Assembly (NCBI RefSeq): GCF_004138165.1
Contig: NZ_RYFF01000028.1
Coordinates: forward strand, 1-64,000
Direction of reading: 5' to 3'
Source: Candidatus Chloroploca sp. Khr17
GTDB taxonomy: Bacteria; Chloroflexota; Chloroflexia; Chloroflexales; Chloroflexaceae
Length of the DNA stretch: 64,000 bases
Position numbers and translations under genes: made by a program. Positions 16,759 to 25,036 of this stretch are shown here, in pieces. The notes under the pieces were generated by a model. It was not told the DNA's origin. It worked only from the letters and a program-made list of their open reading frames with translations, and ran no database searches. Every line of letters begins with the position of its first letter. Position 1 is the first letter of the stretch.

Positions 16759-16796
16759 CCCTCGGCAATTATTCTTGCAAGGTTATGAAATAGTTG

Positions 16797-16847
16797 TTTA
16801 CAGTTATGGTACTTACCCATAACTGATCTCCAGAAGTATGTTATAGT
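16797..16847 (+). promoter_or_regulatory. Promoter region of the hdr-mvh operon with 9-bp palindrome
   Basis: TTTACA (16797-16802) with TAACTG 17 nt on, or an extended -10 TGTTATAGT ending at 16847, are candidate promoters. A perfect palindrome CAGTTATGG-TACTTAC-CCATAACTG (16801-16825) overlaps them and is a likely operator. A roughly 180-nt leader runs to the hdrC start at 17030. Confidence 0.5.
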
Positions 16848-17029
16848 CCCCGCAACCAATCCCTTACTGATCAGTTTGATCGCCAACCCAAACCCTTATG
16901 CACGCTTCTCCTGGCCAGAGAAGCCTAGCGTTATACCGCTGCACTGCCGCAGCCGTCCTCCCAAGCATGGTGCTATGACGAGCCTGAGATCTGGACTATC
17001 CAGGTGCGGTTCGCAAGGAGGAGCGATCT

Positions 17030-17611
17030 ATGAGTGCTTCAAAGAAGCCTGCGCGTGGCTCGGTTTTTTTTCACGAGGTCGTTGGTGCTACGGCGGTTGA
17101 TCCGCATCTTGAGGCTTGCCTGCAATGCGGTACCTGTGGTGGCTCGTGCCCCTCGGGCAACGACATGGAACACACGCCCCGTACCCTTTTTGCGATGATT
17201 GCCGCCGGGATGCGCGAAACCGTTCTGCGTAGCAATACGCCCTGGTATTGTGTTTCGTGTTATTACTGCACAGAGCGTTGCCCGCAAGAGGTGCATATCA
17301 CCGATGTGATGTATACCCTCAAGCGCCTCGCGATCAAAGAGGGCTTCTCGCGGCAGTCGAGCGCGGCCCAGGCCCCGGCGTTTTCGGAAACCTTTATGGA
17401 GCATGTCGAGCGGTATGGCCGTAGCTTTGAGTTGGGTTTGATCACGCGCTATTTCTTGCGCCATCGCCCCCTCGATACGGTCAAGATTGCCCCGATCGGG
17501 GCCGGTATGCTTCGCCGCAAGCGCTTCGATCTCACGCCGCGTAAGATCCGTCAGATCGATCAGCTTCAGGCGATTCTTGCCCGGGCCGATGAACTGGAGC
17601 GCAGTCCTTAA
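17030..17611 (+). CDS. hdrC: Heterodisulfide reductase-like subunit C
   Basis: A 193-residue iron-sulfur protein that relays electrons between HdrA and HdrB. The ATG at 17030 follows CAAGGAGGAGCGATCT. Two [4Fe-4S] motifs are visible: C30-x2-C33-x2-C36-x3-C40 (CLQCGTCGGSCPSG) and C74-x2-C77-x2-C80-x3-C84. No membrane helices are present, so this is the soluble HdrABC type, not HdrDE. It is the first gene of the operon hdrC-hdrB-hdrA-mvhD-mvhG-mvhA-protease-cNMP protein. In methanogens this set reduces CoM-S-S-CoB; here the disulfide substrate is unknown. Confidence 0.93.
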   Translation: MSASKKPARGSVFFHEVVGATAVDPHLEACLQCGTCGGSCPSGNDMEHTPRTLFAMIAAGMRETVLRSNTPWYCVSCYYCTERCPQEVHITDVMYTLKRLAIKEGFSRQSSAAQAPAFSETFMEHVERYGRSFELGLITRYFLRHRPLDTVKIAPIGAGMLRRKRFDLTPRKIRQIDQLQAILARADELERSP

Positions 17612-17633
17612 TGGTTTTTAGGCATTGCATCAG

Positions 17634-17685
17634 GGAGTGCCGACTTCAGTCGGCTTCCGGGTTCGCCGACTGAAGTCGGCACTCC
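17634..17685. repeat. REP-like palindrome, family A copy 3
   Basis: GGAGTGCCGACTTCAGTCGG C and its exact reverse complement give 21-bp arms around a 10-nt loop between hdrC and hdrB. As an intra-operon hairpin it could tune mRNA stability or differential expression. Confidence 0.8.
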
Positions 17686-17834
17686 GGTTCGCCCGATGTC
17701 ATGTTTCATCACGATGAGCGCAATGCTCGTGTGTCGTCGTTGCACGCTTTTGCGGCCTTGATTATACGATATATCTTTCGTCCTTCTTGACTGGCGACTC
17801 CGGATCAAGCAAGGGTGGAGAAGGAGTCCCTGCT

Positions 17835-18860
17835 ATGCAGTATGGCTATTATCCGGGCTGCTCGCTGGAGCGCAATGCCGGTGCGTATCACGACTCGACG
17901 ATGGCGGTGGCAGGCGTCTTGGGCCTCCAGTTTACCGAAGTTGATGATTGGAATTGTTGTGGTGCGACCGAGTTCTTTTCGGTGCATCAGATGCAGGCGT
18001 ATGCGCTGACCGGGCGTAATCTGGCCCTTGCCGCCGATCAGTTTGCACCGAAAGCTGCGCTGCCGGTTATTCCGGTGGAGGCTGCCGAAACCCCCCAGCT
18101 TGTGGCGCCCTGTAGCGCCTGTTACCTCAATTTGAGCAAGGTTGATCGGTATCTCGCCAGTTCGCCTGAGCTTGCCGCAAAAGTCAATACGGCCCTTGAT
18201 GCGGGTGGGTTGCACTATGATCCCGGCAGTTTGCGCGTACGCCATTTGCTGGATGTGGTCGTGAATGATGCTGGCTATGACGCGATTGCCGCCCGTGTGC
18301 AGCGGGCGCTGACTGGCCTGCGCGTCGCGCCCTACTATGGCTGCCTTGTGGTGCGGCCGGGCTTCCAGGGGCAGTTTGATGACCCCGAGTATCCGACGAC
18401 CCTCGATAAGCTGATGCGCGTGCTCGGGGCGAAAGTGGTTGATTTTCCCCTCAAGGCGCACTGCTGTGGCGGCCATATGACCCAGATTAGCGAGGATGTT
18501 GCGCTTGAGTTGCTGCGTCGGTTGCTCAAGAATGCCGCTGAGTATCAGGCCGATGTTATTGTGACCCTCTGCCCAATGTGTCAACTCAATCTTGATGTCT
18601 TTCAGAGTGCGGTCAATCGGCGCTTTGGTACCAATTTCAATCTGCCCGTCCTCTTTTTTACGCAGTTGATGGGCCTCGCCTTTGGCCTTGCCCCCGAGCG
18701 GTTGGGCATTGGCAAGGAGTTTGTCGCTTCCCGGCCTGCTCTCGCCAAAATTGGTACGTCGGGCGAAGTAGAGCAGGAACGCGCGGTTGGCAAGCGGGCG
18801 AAACGACGCAATGATCAGAGCTTGCCCATGCCTTATATGCCTGAGGAGGAAGAGCGATGA
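17835..18860 (+). CDS. hdrB: Heterodisulfide reductase-like subunit B (two CCG domains)
   Basis: A 341-residue protein with both cysteine-rich CCG domains intact: C9, C41-C42, C93, C96, and C169, C209-C210, C245, C248. In methanogen HdrB these bind the two non-cubane [4Fe-4S] clusters that cleave the disulfide. The start is the ATG at 17835, with AAGGAG 8 nt upstream, rather than the further open codons at 17787. The C-terminal ~40 residues are Lys/Arg/Glu-rich and extend beyond typical HdrB. It overlaps hdrA by 4 nt (ATGA). A 223-nt gap to hdrC carries a REP palindrome. Confidence 0.93.
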   Translation: MQYGYYPGCSLERNAGAYHDSTMAVAGVLGLQFTEVDDWNCCGATEFFSVHQMQAYALTGRNLALAADQFAPKAALPVIPVEAAETPQLVAPCSACYLNLSKVDRYLASSPELAAKVNTALDAGGLHYDPGSLRVRHLLDVVVNDAGYDAIAARVQRALTGLRVAPYYGCLVVRPGFQGQFDDPEYPTTLDKLMRVLGAKVVDFPLKAHCCGGHMTQISEDVALELLRRLLKNAAEYQADVIVTLCPMCQLNLDVFQSAVNRRFGTNFNLPVLFFTQLMGLAFGLAPERLGIGKEFVASRPALAKIGTSGEVEQERAVGKRAKRRNDQSLPMPYMPEEEER

Positions 18861-20908
18861 GCAATGATCAGGATCAGATCCCTCCCATATCTCCACCGCA
18901 CGCTTCGCCTGATGAGGAACGCGTTGGCGTCTATGTCTGCCATTGTGGCAGCAATATTGCCAGGACGATCGCGGTTGAGGATGTGGCTGTCTGGGCTGAG
19001 CAGCAGGAGCATGTGGTTGTTGCCCGCGATTATAAGTTTATGTGTTCGAGCCTCGGTCAAGAGTTGATCGAACAGGATATTCAGGCGAAGGGTCTCAGCC
19101 GAGTTGTCGTGGCCGCATGTTCGCCCCATATGCACGAGCGTACCTTTCGTGGTGCCTGTCAGCGCGCCGGGCTCAATCCCTATCTTTTTGAGATGGCAAA
19201 TATCCGCGAGTTGACCTCGTGGGCGACTGATGACCGCGAAGCGGCGACGAGCAAGGCGAAAGCGCAGGTCAAGGGGGCGATCGAGCGTGCGGTGCTGCAA
19301 GAGCCGCTCGAGCCGCTCTTTGTGGATATTAATCCCAATACGCTTGTGGTTGGTGGGGGCATTGCTGGCCTAACGGCGGCGCTTGAACTGGCCGATTCGG
19401 GGTACCACGTCTATCTGGTTGACCGCGATTCGTCGATTGGTGGTCAGATGGCGAAACTCGATAAAACCTTTCCAACCCTCGACTGCGCGGCCTGCATCCT
19501 TACCCCTAAAATGGTTGATGCGGCCAACCATCCCAATATTACCCTCATGACCTGGAGTGAGGTGGTGGCGGTGGATGGCTTTGTCGGCAATTTCAGCGTG
19601 CAGGTGCGCCACAAGCCGCGTTATATCATCGAGGATCTCTGTACCGGGTGCGGTACTTGTATCGAGAAGTGCCCTTCGCGGGTGCTTGATCAGCATTTCG
19701 AGGTTGGCCTGGGCTATCACAAGGCGATTGATCGCAATTTCCCCCAGGCGGTTCCAAAATATCCGGTGATTGATACCACGCATTGCATCTATTTTCAGCG
19801 TGGCAAATGCCGGGCCTGTCAGGTTGTTTGCCCAACCAATGCGATTGATTTTACCCAGAAGGAGACCTTCGAGCAGCTTGAGGTCGGCAATATTATTCTC
19901 GCCACAGGCTATGAGCAGTTTGATGCCCGTCGCGTGCCGCAGTATGGCTACGGTCGCCTCGCGAATGTCTTTACGAGTATGGAGTTTGAGCGCATGGTCA
20001 ATGCCGCCGGGCCCACCAGCGGTCAGGTCGTGCTGCGCGATGGCGTGTCAGCCCCGCAGTCGGTGGGCATTATTCATTGCGTCGGCTCGCGTGACAAGAA
20101 CTATAACGAGTATTGCTCGCGCGCGTGTTGCATGGCTGCGCTCAAGTTTGCCCATCTGGTGCATGAACGGGTGCCCGACGCCGAGGTCTATAACTTTTAT
20201 ATTGACATCCGCGCTGCCGGCAAGCACTACGAAGAGTTCTATCATCGGGTGTTGGAAGAGGGTACGCACTTTATTCGTGGGCGGGTGGCCGAGGTGACCG
20301 ATGCGGCGCGTGGTCCCGGCGAAGAGGGCAAGTTGATTATCCAGGCCGAGGATACGCTGATCGGTAAACAACGCCGCATTCCGGTTGATATGGTGGTCTT
20401 GATGGTGGGAATGGAAGCCCGCCACGATTCGCGCAATGTTGCCTCTACCTTCGGGCTTGGCTGCGATTTCGAGGGCTGGTTTACCGAGCGCCACGCCAAA
20501 CTCGATCCGGTCGTCACCATGACCGAGGGCATTCTGATCGCCGGGGCCTGCCAGGGACCCAAGGCCATCCCCGAGTCGGTCGCCCAGGGTTCCGCTGCGG
20601 CGGCGCGGGTGGCCGGGCTGATTGGTCGGCGCACGATCAAACTCGAGCCGGTGCGCGCAAGCATTGAGGCGGCGGCTTGTTCGGGGTGCCGTATTTGCAA
20701 TAATGTCTGCCCCTATCACGCGATCGTCTTCCACGAAGCGATCAAGATCTCCGAGGTGATCACGGCCCTTTGTCAGGGGTGTGGCGCGTGTGTGGCAGCT
20801 TGCCCAAGCGCGGCCATCACCGGTGCGCACTTCACGCGTGAGCAGGTGCTCTCGCAGATCGATGGGTTGCTCTGGGATATGCAACCCGGTGTGCTGGTGC
20901 TCGCCTGA
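18857..20908 (+). CDS. hdrA: Heterodisulfide reductase-like subunit A (FAD, bifurcating)
   Basis: A 683-residue flavin and iron-sulfur protein that in methanogens bifurcates hydrogenase electrons between ferredoxin and the disulfide. The N-terminal HdrA domain has cysteines in VYVCHCGSNIA, FMCSSLGQ and VAACSPHMHE. The FAD-binding Rossmann fold is VVGGGIAGLTAALELADSGY (about 158-178), followed by the HdrA-specific CAACILTPKM. A ferredoxin-type insert has CTGCGTCIEKCPSR and CRACQVVCP. Two C-terminal [4Fe-4S] motifs are CSGCRICNNVCPYHA and CQGCGACVAACPSA. All cluster ligands look intact, so a functional electron-bifurcating subunit is expected. Its ATG overlaps the hdrB stop. Confidence 0.94.
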   Translation: MSNDQDQIPPISPPHASPDEERVGVYVCHCGSNIARTIAVEDVAVWAEQQEHVVVARDYKFMCSSLGQELIEQDIQAKGLSRVVVAACSPHMHERTFRGACQRAGLNPYLFEMANIRELTSWATDDREAATSKAKAQVKGAIERAVLQEPLEPLFVDINPNTLVVGGGIAGLTAALELADSGYHVYLVDRDSSIGGQMAKLDKTFPTLDCAACILTPKMVDAANHPNITLMTWSEVVAVDGFVGNFSVQVRHKPRYIIEDLCTGCGTCIEKCPSRVLDQHFEVGLGYHKAIDRNFPQAVPKYPVIDTTHCIYFQRGKCRACQVVCPTNAIDFTQKETFEQLEVGNIILATGYEQFDARRVPQYGYGRLANVFTSMEFERMVNAAGPTSGQVVLRDGVSAPQSVGIIHCVGSRDKNYNEYCSRACCMAALKFAHLVHERVPDAEVYNFYIDIRAAGKHYEEFYHRVLEEGTHFIRGRVAEVTDAARGPGEEGKLIIQAEDTLIGKQRRIPVDMVVLMVGMEARHDSRNVASTFGLGCDFEGWFTERHAKLDPVVTMTEGILIAGACQGPKAIPESVAQGSAAAARVAGLIGRRTIKLEPVRASIEAAACSGCRICNNVCPYHAIVFHEAIKISEVITALCQGCGACVAACPSAAITGAHFTREQVLSQIDGLLWDMQPGVLVLA

Positions 20909-20963
20909 GCGCCGCTGGGACAACGACTATGCACGCGACAAACGCACGAAGGAGACCATCACT

Positions 20964-21437
20964 ATGGCAGAGCCAACAACGTTTAACCCGGTGATCATCG
21001 GCTTTCTCTGCAACTGGTGCTCGTACCGGGCTGCTGACCTGGCGGGAACGGCGCGCACGCACTATGCGCCGACGATGCGTCCGATCCGGGTGATGTGTAC
21101 GGCCCGCGTTGAACCCGAGTTTGTGCTCAAGGCATTGCGTTCGGGGGCCGATGGGGTGTTGATTGCCGGCTGTCATCCCGGCGAATGCCACTATGTTGAA
21201 GGCAATATCAAGGCGCTGCGACGCTTTCTGTTGCTCAAACGGATGCTCACGCAGTTTGGCATCGAACCGCAGCGTGTCCAGCTTGTCTGGGCCGCCGCCT
21301 CGGAAGGCCATCACTTGGCCGCTGCGGTTGACCGTATGACCGAAGAGTTACGTGCGCTTGGCCCCTTGCACTGGCAACAGACGGTGTTGCGTGCGAAGGC
21401 CGATATTCCGCTGATCAAGCTTGAGGTTGGTGGGTAG
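20964..21437 (+). CDS. mvhD: F420-non-reducing hydrogenase delta subunit
   Basis: A 157-residue [2Fe-2S] protein that docks hydrogenase to HdrA. The start is ATG 20964 with AGGAG 9 nt upstream; the open frame above it overlaps hdrA. Conserved cysteines occur in FLCNWCSYRAADLAG, VMCTARV and IAGCHPGECHY, the MvhD/FlpD pattern. Its position between hdrA and the hydrogenase genes matches the MvhADG-HdrABC complex of methanogens. Confidence 0.92.
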   Translation: MAEPTTFNPVIIGFLCNWCSYRAADLAGTARTHYAPTMRPIRVMCTARVEPEFVLKALRSGADGVLIAGCHPGECHYVEGNIKALRRFLLLKRMLTQFGIEPQRVQLVWAAASEGHHLAAAVDRMTEELRALGPLHWQQTVLRAKADIPLIKLEVGG

Positions 21438-21446
21438 GAAGATACC

Positions 21447-22466
21447 ATGAGCAAAGCGACCTTTGCGATGTACTGGGCGGCGTCATGCGGGGGGTGCGAG
21501 ATTTCGTTGCTCAATATTGGCAATGATATTCTCGCCGTTGATGAGGCCTTCGAGGTGCTCTTCTGGCCGTGTATCGCCGATTTCAAATACCACGATGTCG
21601 AGCAGTATGCCGATGGCGCGATTGATCTCTGCCTCTTCAATGGGGCCATTCGCAATAGTGAAAATGAAGAACTCGCCCGCTTGCTCCGCCGGAAGTCCAA
21701 AATCCTGGTGGCCTTTGGTTCTTGCGCCTCAGAAGGCTGCATCCCGGGTCTCGCTAATTTGACCAGTTCGTCGGCGATCTTCAATGCGGCCTATGCCGAC
21801 TGTTTGACGACGGATGGCTCGCGGACGCAATTGCCCCAGATGGTGACGCTGGTGCCTGAAGGTGAGATCCGTATCCCCCGCTTTTACGAGACGGTGCGCA
21901 CGCTTGACCAGGTGGTGCCGGTCGACTATGTGATCCCGGGCTGCCCGCCCGAGGCGCATCAGATTGCCGCTGTCATCAAGGCGATTATCAGTGGTGCGCC
22001 GTTGCCCGCCCCTGGCAGAACCGTGATCGGGGCGAGCAAGACGGCGGTCTGCGAAGAGTGCCCGCTGACGAAGGATGTTAAGCAGATTACGCGTTTTTAC
22101 CGTCCGTATGAGCTTATTCCCGACCCGACGATCTGCTTGCTCGAGCAGGGCCTGCTCTGTATGGGACCGGCGACGCGAGGTGGATGCGGTGCCCTCTGCC
22201 CGCAGGTGGGGATGCGCTGCGAGGGTTGTTATGGCCCGTTGGAAGGGCAGGATCAAGGCGCACGCATGCTGTCGGCGGTTGCCTCGGTGGTGGCCGTGGG
22301 CAAACCGGGTGACGAAGAGGCTGCGCTCGAGGCGGCGATTGACAACGTGATGGCGACGCTGGTCGATCCGGCGGGCACGTTCTATCGCTTTAGCTTGGCC
22401 CGTTCGTTGCTTCAGCGTTCGCGGGTCACTGACCCAGCGCAGCAGAGTGCGGAGGAAGCACGATGA
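21447..22466 (+). CDS. mvhG: [NiFe]-hydrogenase small subunit (group 3c-like)
   Basis: A 339-residue iron-sulfur subunit. Proximal cluster ligands are in 'AASCGGCEISLL' (C-x2-C), 'AFGSCASEGCIPG' and 'VIPGCPPEAHQI'. A C-terminal ferredoxin-like cysteine set (CEECPLT, CLLEQGLLCMGPATRGGCGA, CEGCYGPL) supplies the other clusters. There is no Tat signal, so the enzyme is cytoplasmic. It begins 9 nt after mvhD and overlaps the mvhA start by 4 nt. It runs longer at the C-terminus (about 40 residues) than the cysteine core requires. Confidence 0.92.
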   Translation: MSKATFAMYWAASCGGCEISLLNIGNDILAVDEAFEVLFWPCIADFKYHDVEQYADGAIDLCLFNGAIRNSENEELARLLRRKSKILVAFGSCASEGCIPGLANLTSSSAIFNAAYADCLTTDGSRTQLPQMVTLVPEGEIRIPRFYETVRTLDQVVPVDYVIPGCPPEAHQIAAVIKAIISGAPLPAPGRTVIGASKTAVCEECPLTKDVKQITRFYRPYELIPDPTICLLEQGLLCMGPATRGGCGALCPQVGMRCEGCYGPLEGQDQGARMLSAVASVVAVGKPGDEEAALEAAIDNVMATLVDPAGTFYRFSLARSLLQRSRVTDPAQQSAEEAR

Positions 22467-23959
22467 AGAAGATCAGCATTGATCCCGTCACTAGGCTCGA
22501 AGGGCATGGTCGCATTGACCTTTTTCTCAACGACGAAGGCGATCTCGCCAACGCCTATTTCATTATCCCCGAGTTGCGCGGCTTCGAGCAGTTTTGTGTC
22601 GGGCGTCCCGCCGAAGAGATGCCGCGCATCACGGATCGCATCTGCGGCGTGTGCCCCGAGGCGCACCATATCGCCTCGACTAAGGCGCTTGATGCGCTCT
22701 TCCACGCCGATCCGCCCCGCGTCACCAAAAAGCTGCGCGAGATGTTCTATTCGGCCTTTTTTGTGGCTGATCATACGACCCATTTCTATGCGCTCGGTGG
22801 GCCTGATTTTGTGCTTGGCCCTGATGCGCCGCCAGCCGAGCGCAATATCCTCGGGGTGATCCGCAAAGTTGGCGTCGAAGTCGGCAAACAGGTGATTGAT
22901 GCGCGGGTACGCAATCACCATGTGATCAAAATGCTTGGCGGGCGTGGTGTCCATCCGGTGGCCGGGCTGCCGGGCGGCTGGAGCAAGGCGGTCTCGCCCG
23001 AAGAGCGTGAGGTGATCGAGGCCACGGCGCGCAAAAATGTCGATTTTGCCCTCTTTAGCCTCAAGCTCTTTGCCGATGTGGTGCTCAGCAATAGCCAATA
23101 TACTGACATGATCTTTTCGGACGCCTTTACCAACCAGACCTACTCGATGGGCACGGTTGATGCCGATAATTGCGTCAATTTCTATGATGGCATGATCCGC
23201 GTCGTTGACCCCGAAGGCGTTGAGTTGGTCAAATACCATCCGAAGACGTATGCCCATCACCTAGCCGAGCATTCTGAACCCTGGACGTATCTCAAATTTC
23301 CGTACCTCAAACAGATCGGCTGGCAGGGCTTTGTGGATGGCAAAGCGAGTGGCGTCTATTGTGCCACGCCGCTTTCGCGGCTTAATGCCGCCGATGGCAT
23401 GGCAACACCGCGTGCGCATGCGGCCTTTGAGGAGTTTTATACCACGCTGGGCAGTAAAAAGGTTAACGGGCGTTACCAACCTGTTCACCATCGCCTGGCG
23501 ACCCACTGGGCGCGGCTGGTCGAGTTGCTTTTTGCGGCTGAACGGATGCTGGAACTATCGCTCGATCCCGAGATTACCGACCCGAATGTGCGCACGCCGA
23601 TCACCGCCACGCCGACCGAAGGCGTTGGCTCGGTAGAAGCGCCGCGCGGCACGCTGACCCATCACTACTGGACTGACGAAAACGGCATGCTCACCAGGGT
23701 CAACCTGATTGTCGGCACAACCAATAACTATGCCCCAATGGCGATGTCGATCAAAAAAGCCGCCCAGAGTCTGATCCAAAAGGGCACGGTCGTCACCGAG
23801 GGTCTCTTGAATCGCATTGAGATGGCGTTTCGTTCGTACGACCCATGTTTCGGGTGCGCCACGCACGCCTTACCTGGTCAGATGCCCCTCGAAGTCGTCA
23901 TCCGCGATGCTCAGGGGGGCGAAGTGCAACGCCTGAGTCAGTATCTTGGAGAGACCTAG
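22463..23959 (+). CDS. mvhA: [NiFe]-hydrogenase large subunit (group 3c-like)
   Basis: A 498-residue catalytic subunit. The L1 motif RICGVCPEAHH supplies C61 and C64. The L2 motif DPCFGCATH supplies C462 and C465, with H468 near the C-terminus. The four cysteines are the Ni-Fe ligands. Thirty residues follow the L2 His (LPGQMPLEVVIRD), which the protease encoded next may or may not remove. Together with mvhD and mvhG and hdrABC it should form a cytoplasmic H2:ferredoxin/disulfide oxidoreductase. No hyp maturation genes lie in the window. Confidence 0.94.
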   Translation: MKKISIDPVTRLEGHGRIDLFLNDEGDLANAYFIIPELRGFEQFCVGRPAEEMPRITDRICGVCPEAHHIASTKALDALFHADPPRVTKKLREMFYSAFFVADHTTHFYALGGPDFVLGPDAPPAERNILGVIRKVGVEVGKQVIDARVRNHHVIKMLGGRGVHPVAGLPGGWSKAVSPEEREVIEATARKNVDFALFSLKLFADVVLSNSQYTDMIFSDAFTNQTYSMGTVDADNCVNFYDGMIRVVDPEGVELVKYHPKTYAHHLAEHSEPWTYLKFPYLKQIGWQGFVDGKASGVYCATPLSRLNAADGMATPRAHAAFEEFYTTLGSKKVNGRYQPVHHRLATHWARLVELLFAAERMLELSLDPEITDPNVRTPITATPTEGVGSVEAPRGTLTHHYWTDENGMLTRVNLIVGTTNNYAPMAMSIKKAAQSLIQKGTVVTEGLLNRIEMAFRSYDPCFGCATHALPGQMPLEVVIRDAQGGEVQRLSQYLGET

Positions 23960-23960
23960 C

Positions 23961-24488
23961 ATGGCAACGCTGGTGCTTGGCCTGGGCAATCCCATTCTGA
24001 CTGATGACGCCGTGGGCATCCGTGCTGCCGAAGCGGTACAGGCAGCGCTTGCGCAACGTGCCGATGCCCTGCCACTGGCCGAGGTCGCCACCGCCAGTGT
24101 GGGTGGCCTGGCGCTGATGGAAGCGATGATCGGCTACGAGCGGGTTGTCTTGATTGATGCCTTCTGTTGTCGGGAACCTTCACCGGGTCGCATTCATCGT
24201 CTCACCTTAGCTGATCTTGAGGCCAACCGTGCAACGGTGCATAGTGCTTCGTCACACGATACGCGTTTTGAGACCGCGCTGGCCCTGGGGCGGCAAATGG
24301 GCTTTGCGCTACCCGATGAGATTATTATCTATGCAATTGAGGTTGCAAACGTTATTGATTTCAGTGAGCAGATCACTCCTGCTGTTGCCTGCGCTATACC
24401 GCAGACAGCACATGCTGTCATGAGTGAACTGTTACCGTCAAAGCTGATCAGAAGGTCAACCGAGGAGGCCCATTATGGTTTCGCCTGA
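23961..24488 (+). CDS. Hydrogenase maturation protease (HyaD/HycI-like)
   Basis: A 175-residue endopeptidase expected to trim the C-terminus of the hydrogenase large subunit after nickel insertion. The N-terminus VLGLGNPILTDDAVGIRAAE carries the GNP and the first metal-binding Asp. 'VVLIDAF' holds the second Asp, and 'SSHDTRFETALAL' supplies the conserved His. It starts one base after the mvhA stop (ATG 23961) and its end overlaps the next gene by 14 nt. A start 15 nt upstream at 23946 is possible but less likely. Confidence 0.92.
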   Translation: MATLVLGLGNPILTDDAVGIRAAEAVQAALAQRADALPLAEVATASVGGLALMEAMIGYERVVLIDAFCCREPSPGRIHRLTLADLEANRATVHSASSHDTRFETALALGRQMGFALPDEIIIYAIEVANVIDFSEQITPAVACAIPQTAHAVMSELLPSKLIRRSTEEAHYGFA

Positions 24489-24972
24489 GTTGCTGCGCCG
24501 GTACCCCTTTTTTGCGCGTCTGTCGCTTGAGCACCTAACGGCTCTGGCTAATTTGTCTGAAGAACGCACGTTTGCGCAAGGGGAGCGCTTTTTTCGCGAG
24601 GGTCAGATCTTGACCCACCTCTATCTGGTGTTGCAAGGCCAGATTGCGCTCACGCTCAAGCTTCCGGTACAGGGCAATCGCGCCGTTGGCCCTGAGTTGA
24701 GCGCACAGCAACGCGAGGTTGTGCTTGCCACCATCAGTGCGGGTGAGCTTTGCGCCTGGTCGGCAGTCGTACCGCCCTATGAAGCGACCTCGAATGGTCA
24801 GGCTGTGACCGATGGGCGCCTGGTCGAAATTGACTGTGTCACCCTGCGCACCCTCTTTGATCGTGATCCCGTCTTTGGCTTTGCCTTTACCCTGCAGATT
24901 GCGCAGGTGATGCGTGACCGTATTCGTGATCTCCATAACGAATCACTTGCCGATCTGTTGGAACGTGCGTAA
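24475..24972 (+). CDS. Cyclic-nucleotide-binding (Crp-type sensor) domain protein lacking HTH
   Basis: A 165-residue protein with a GAGGAGG ribosome site at 24462-24468. It consists only of the beta-roll sensor and dimer helix of the Crp/Fnr family: 'YPFFARLSLEHLTALANLSE', 'FAQGERFFREGQILTHLYLV' (G-E-x-x-F-x-E-G core), 'ISAGELCAWSAVVPP', and a terminal helix IAQVMRDRIRDLH. The DNA-binding winged helix is absent and the stop is followed at once by the operon terminator, so this is not a transcription factor by itself. It could act as an allosteric ligand- or redox-sensing partner of the hydrogenase complex (inference). Confidence 0.85.
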   Translation: MVSPELLRRYPFFARLSLEHLTALANLSEERTFAQGERFFREGQILTHLYLVLQGQIALTLKLPVQGNRAVGPELSAQQREVVLATISAGELCAWSAVVPPYEATSNGQAVTDGRLVEIDCVTLRTLFDRDPVFGFAFTLQIAQVMRDRIRDLHNESLADLLERA

Positions 24973-24975
24973 ACG

Positions 24976-25035
24976 AAGCGTTTCTTCGGTAAAAAAACGC
25001 CAGCTATGCTGGCGTTTTTTACCGAAGAAACGCTT
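24976..25035. terminator. Long bidirectional terminator
   Basis: AAGCGTTTCTTCGGTAAAAA through the reverse-complementary TTTTTACCGAAGAAACGCTT forms a near-perfect ~28-bp stem with a short TAT loop and A/T tracts on both sides. It separates the convergent hydrogenase operon and CoA-disulfide reductase gene. Confidence 0.92.
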
Positions 25036-25036
25036 T

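Noticed and set aside
17805-18896. Long minus-strand frame opposite hdrB, and similar frames opposite hdrA, mvhA and aor
   Set aside because: High GC third positions leave antisense frames open. The plus-strand proteins carry complete family motifs.
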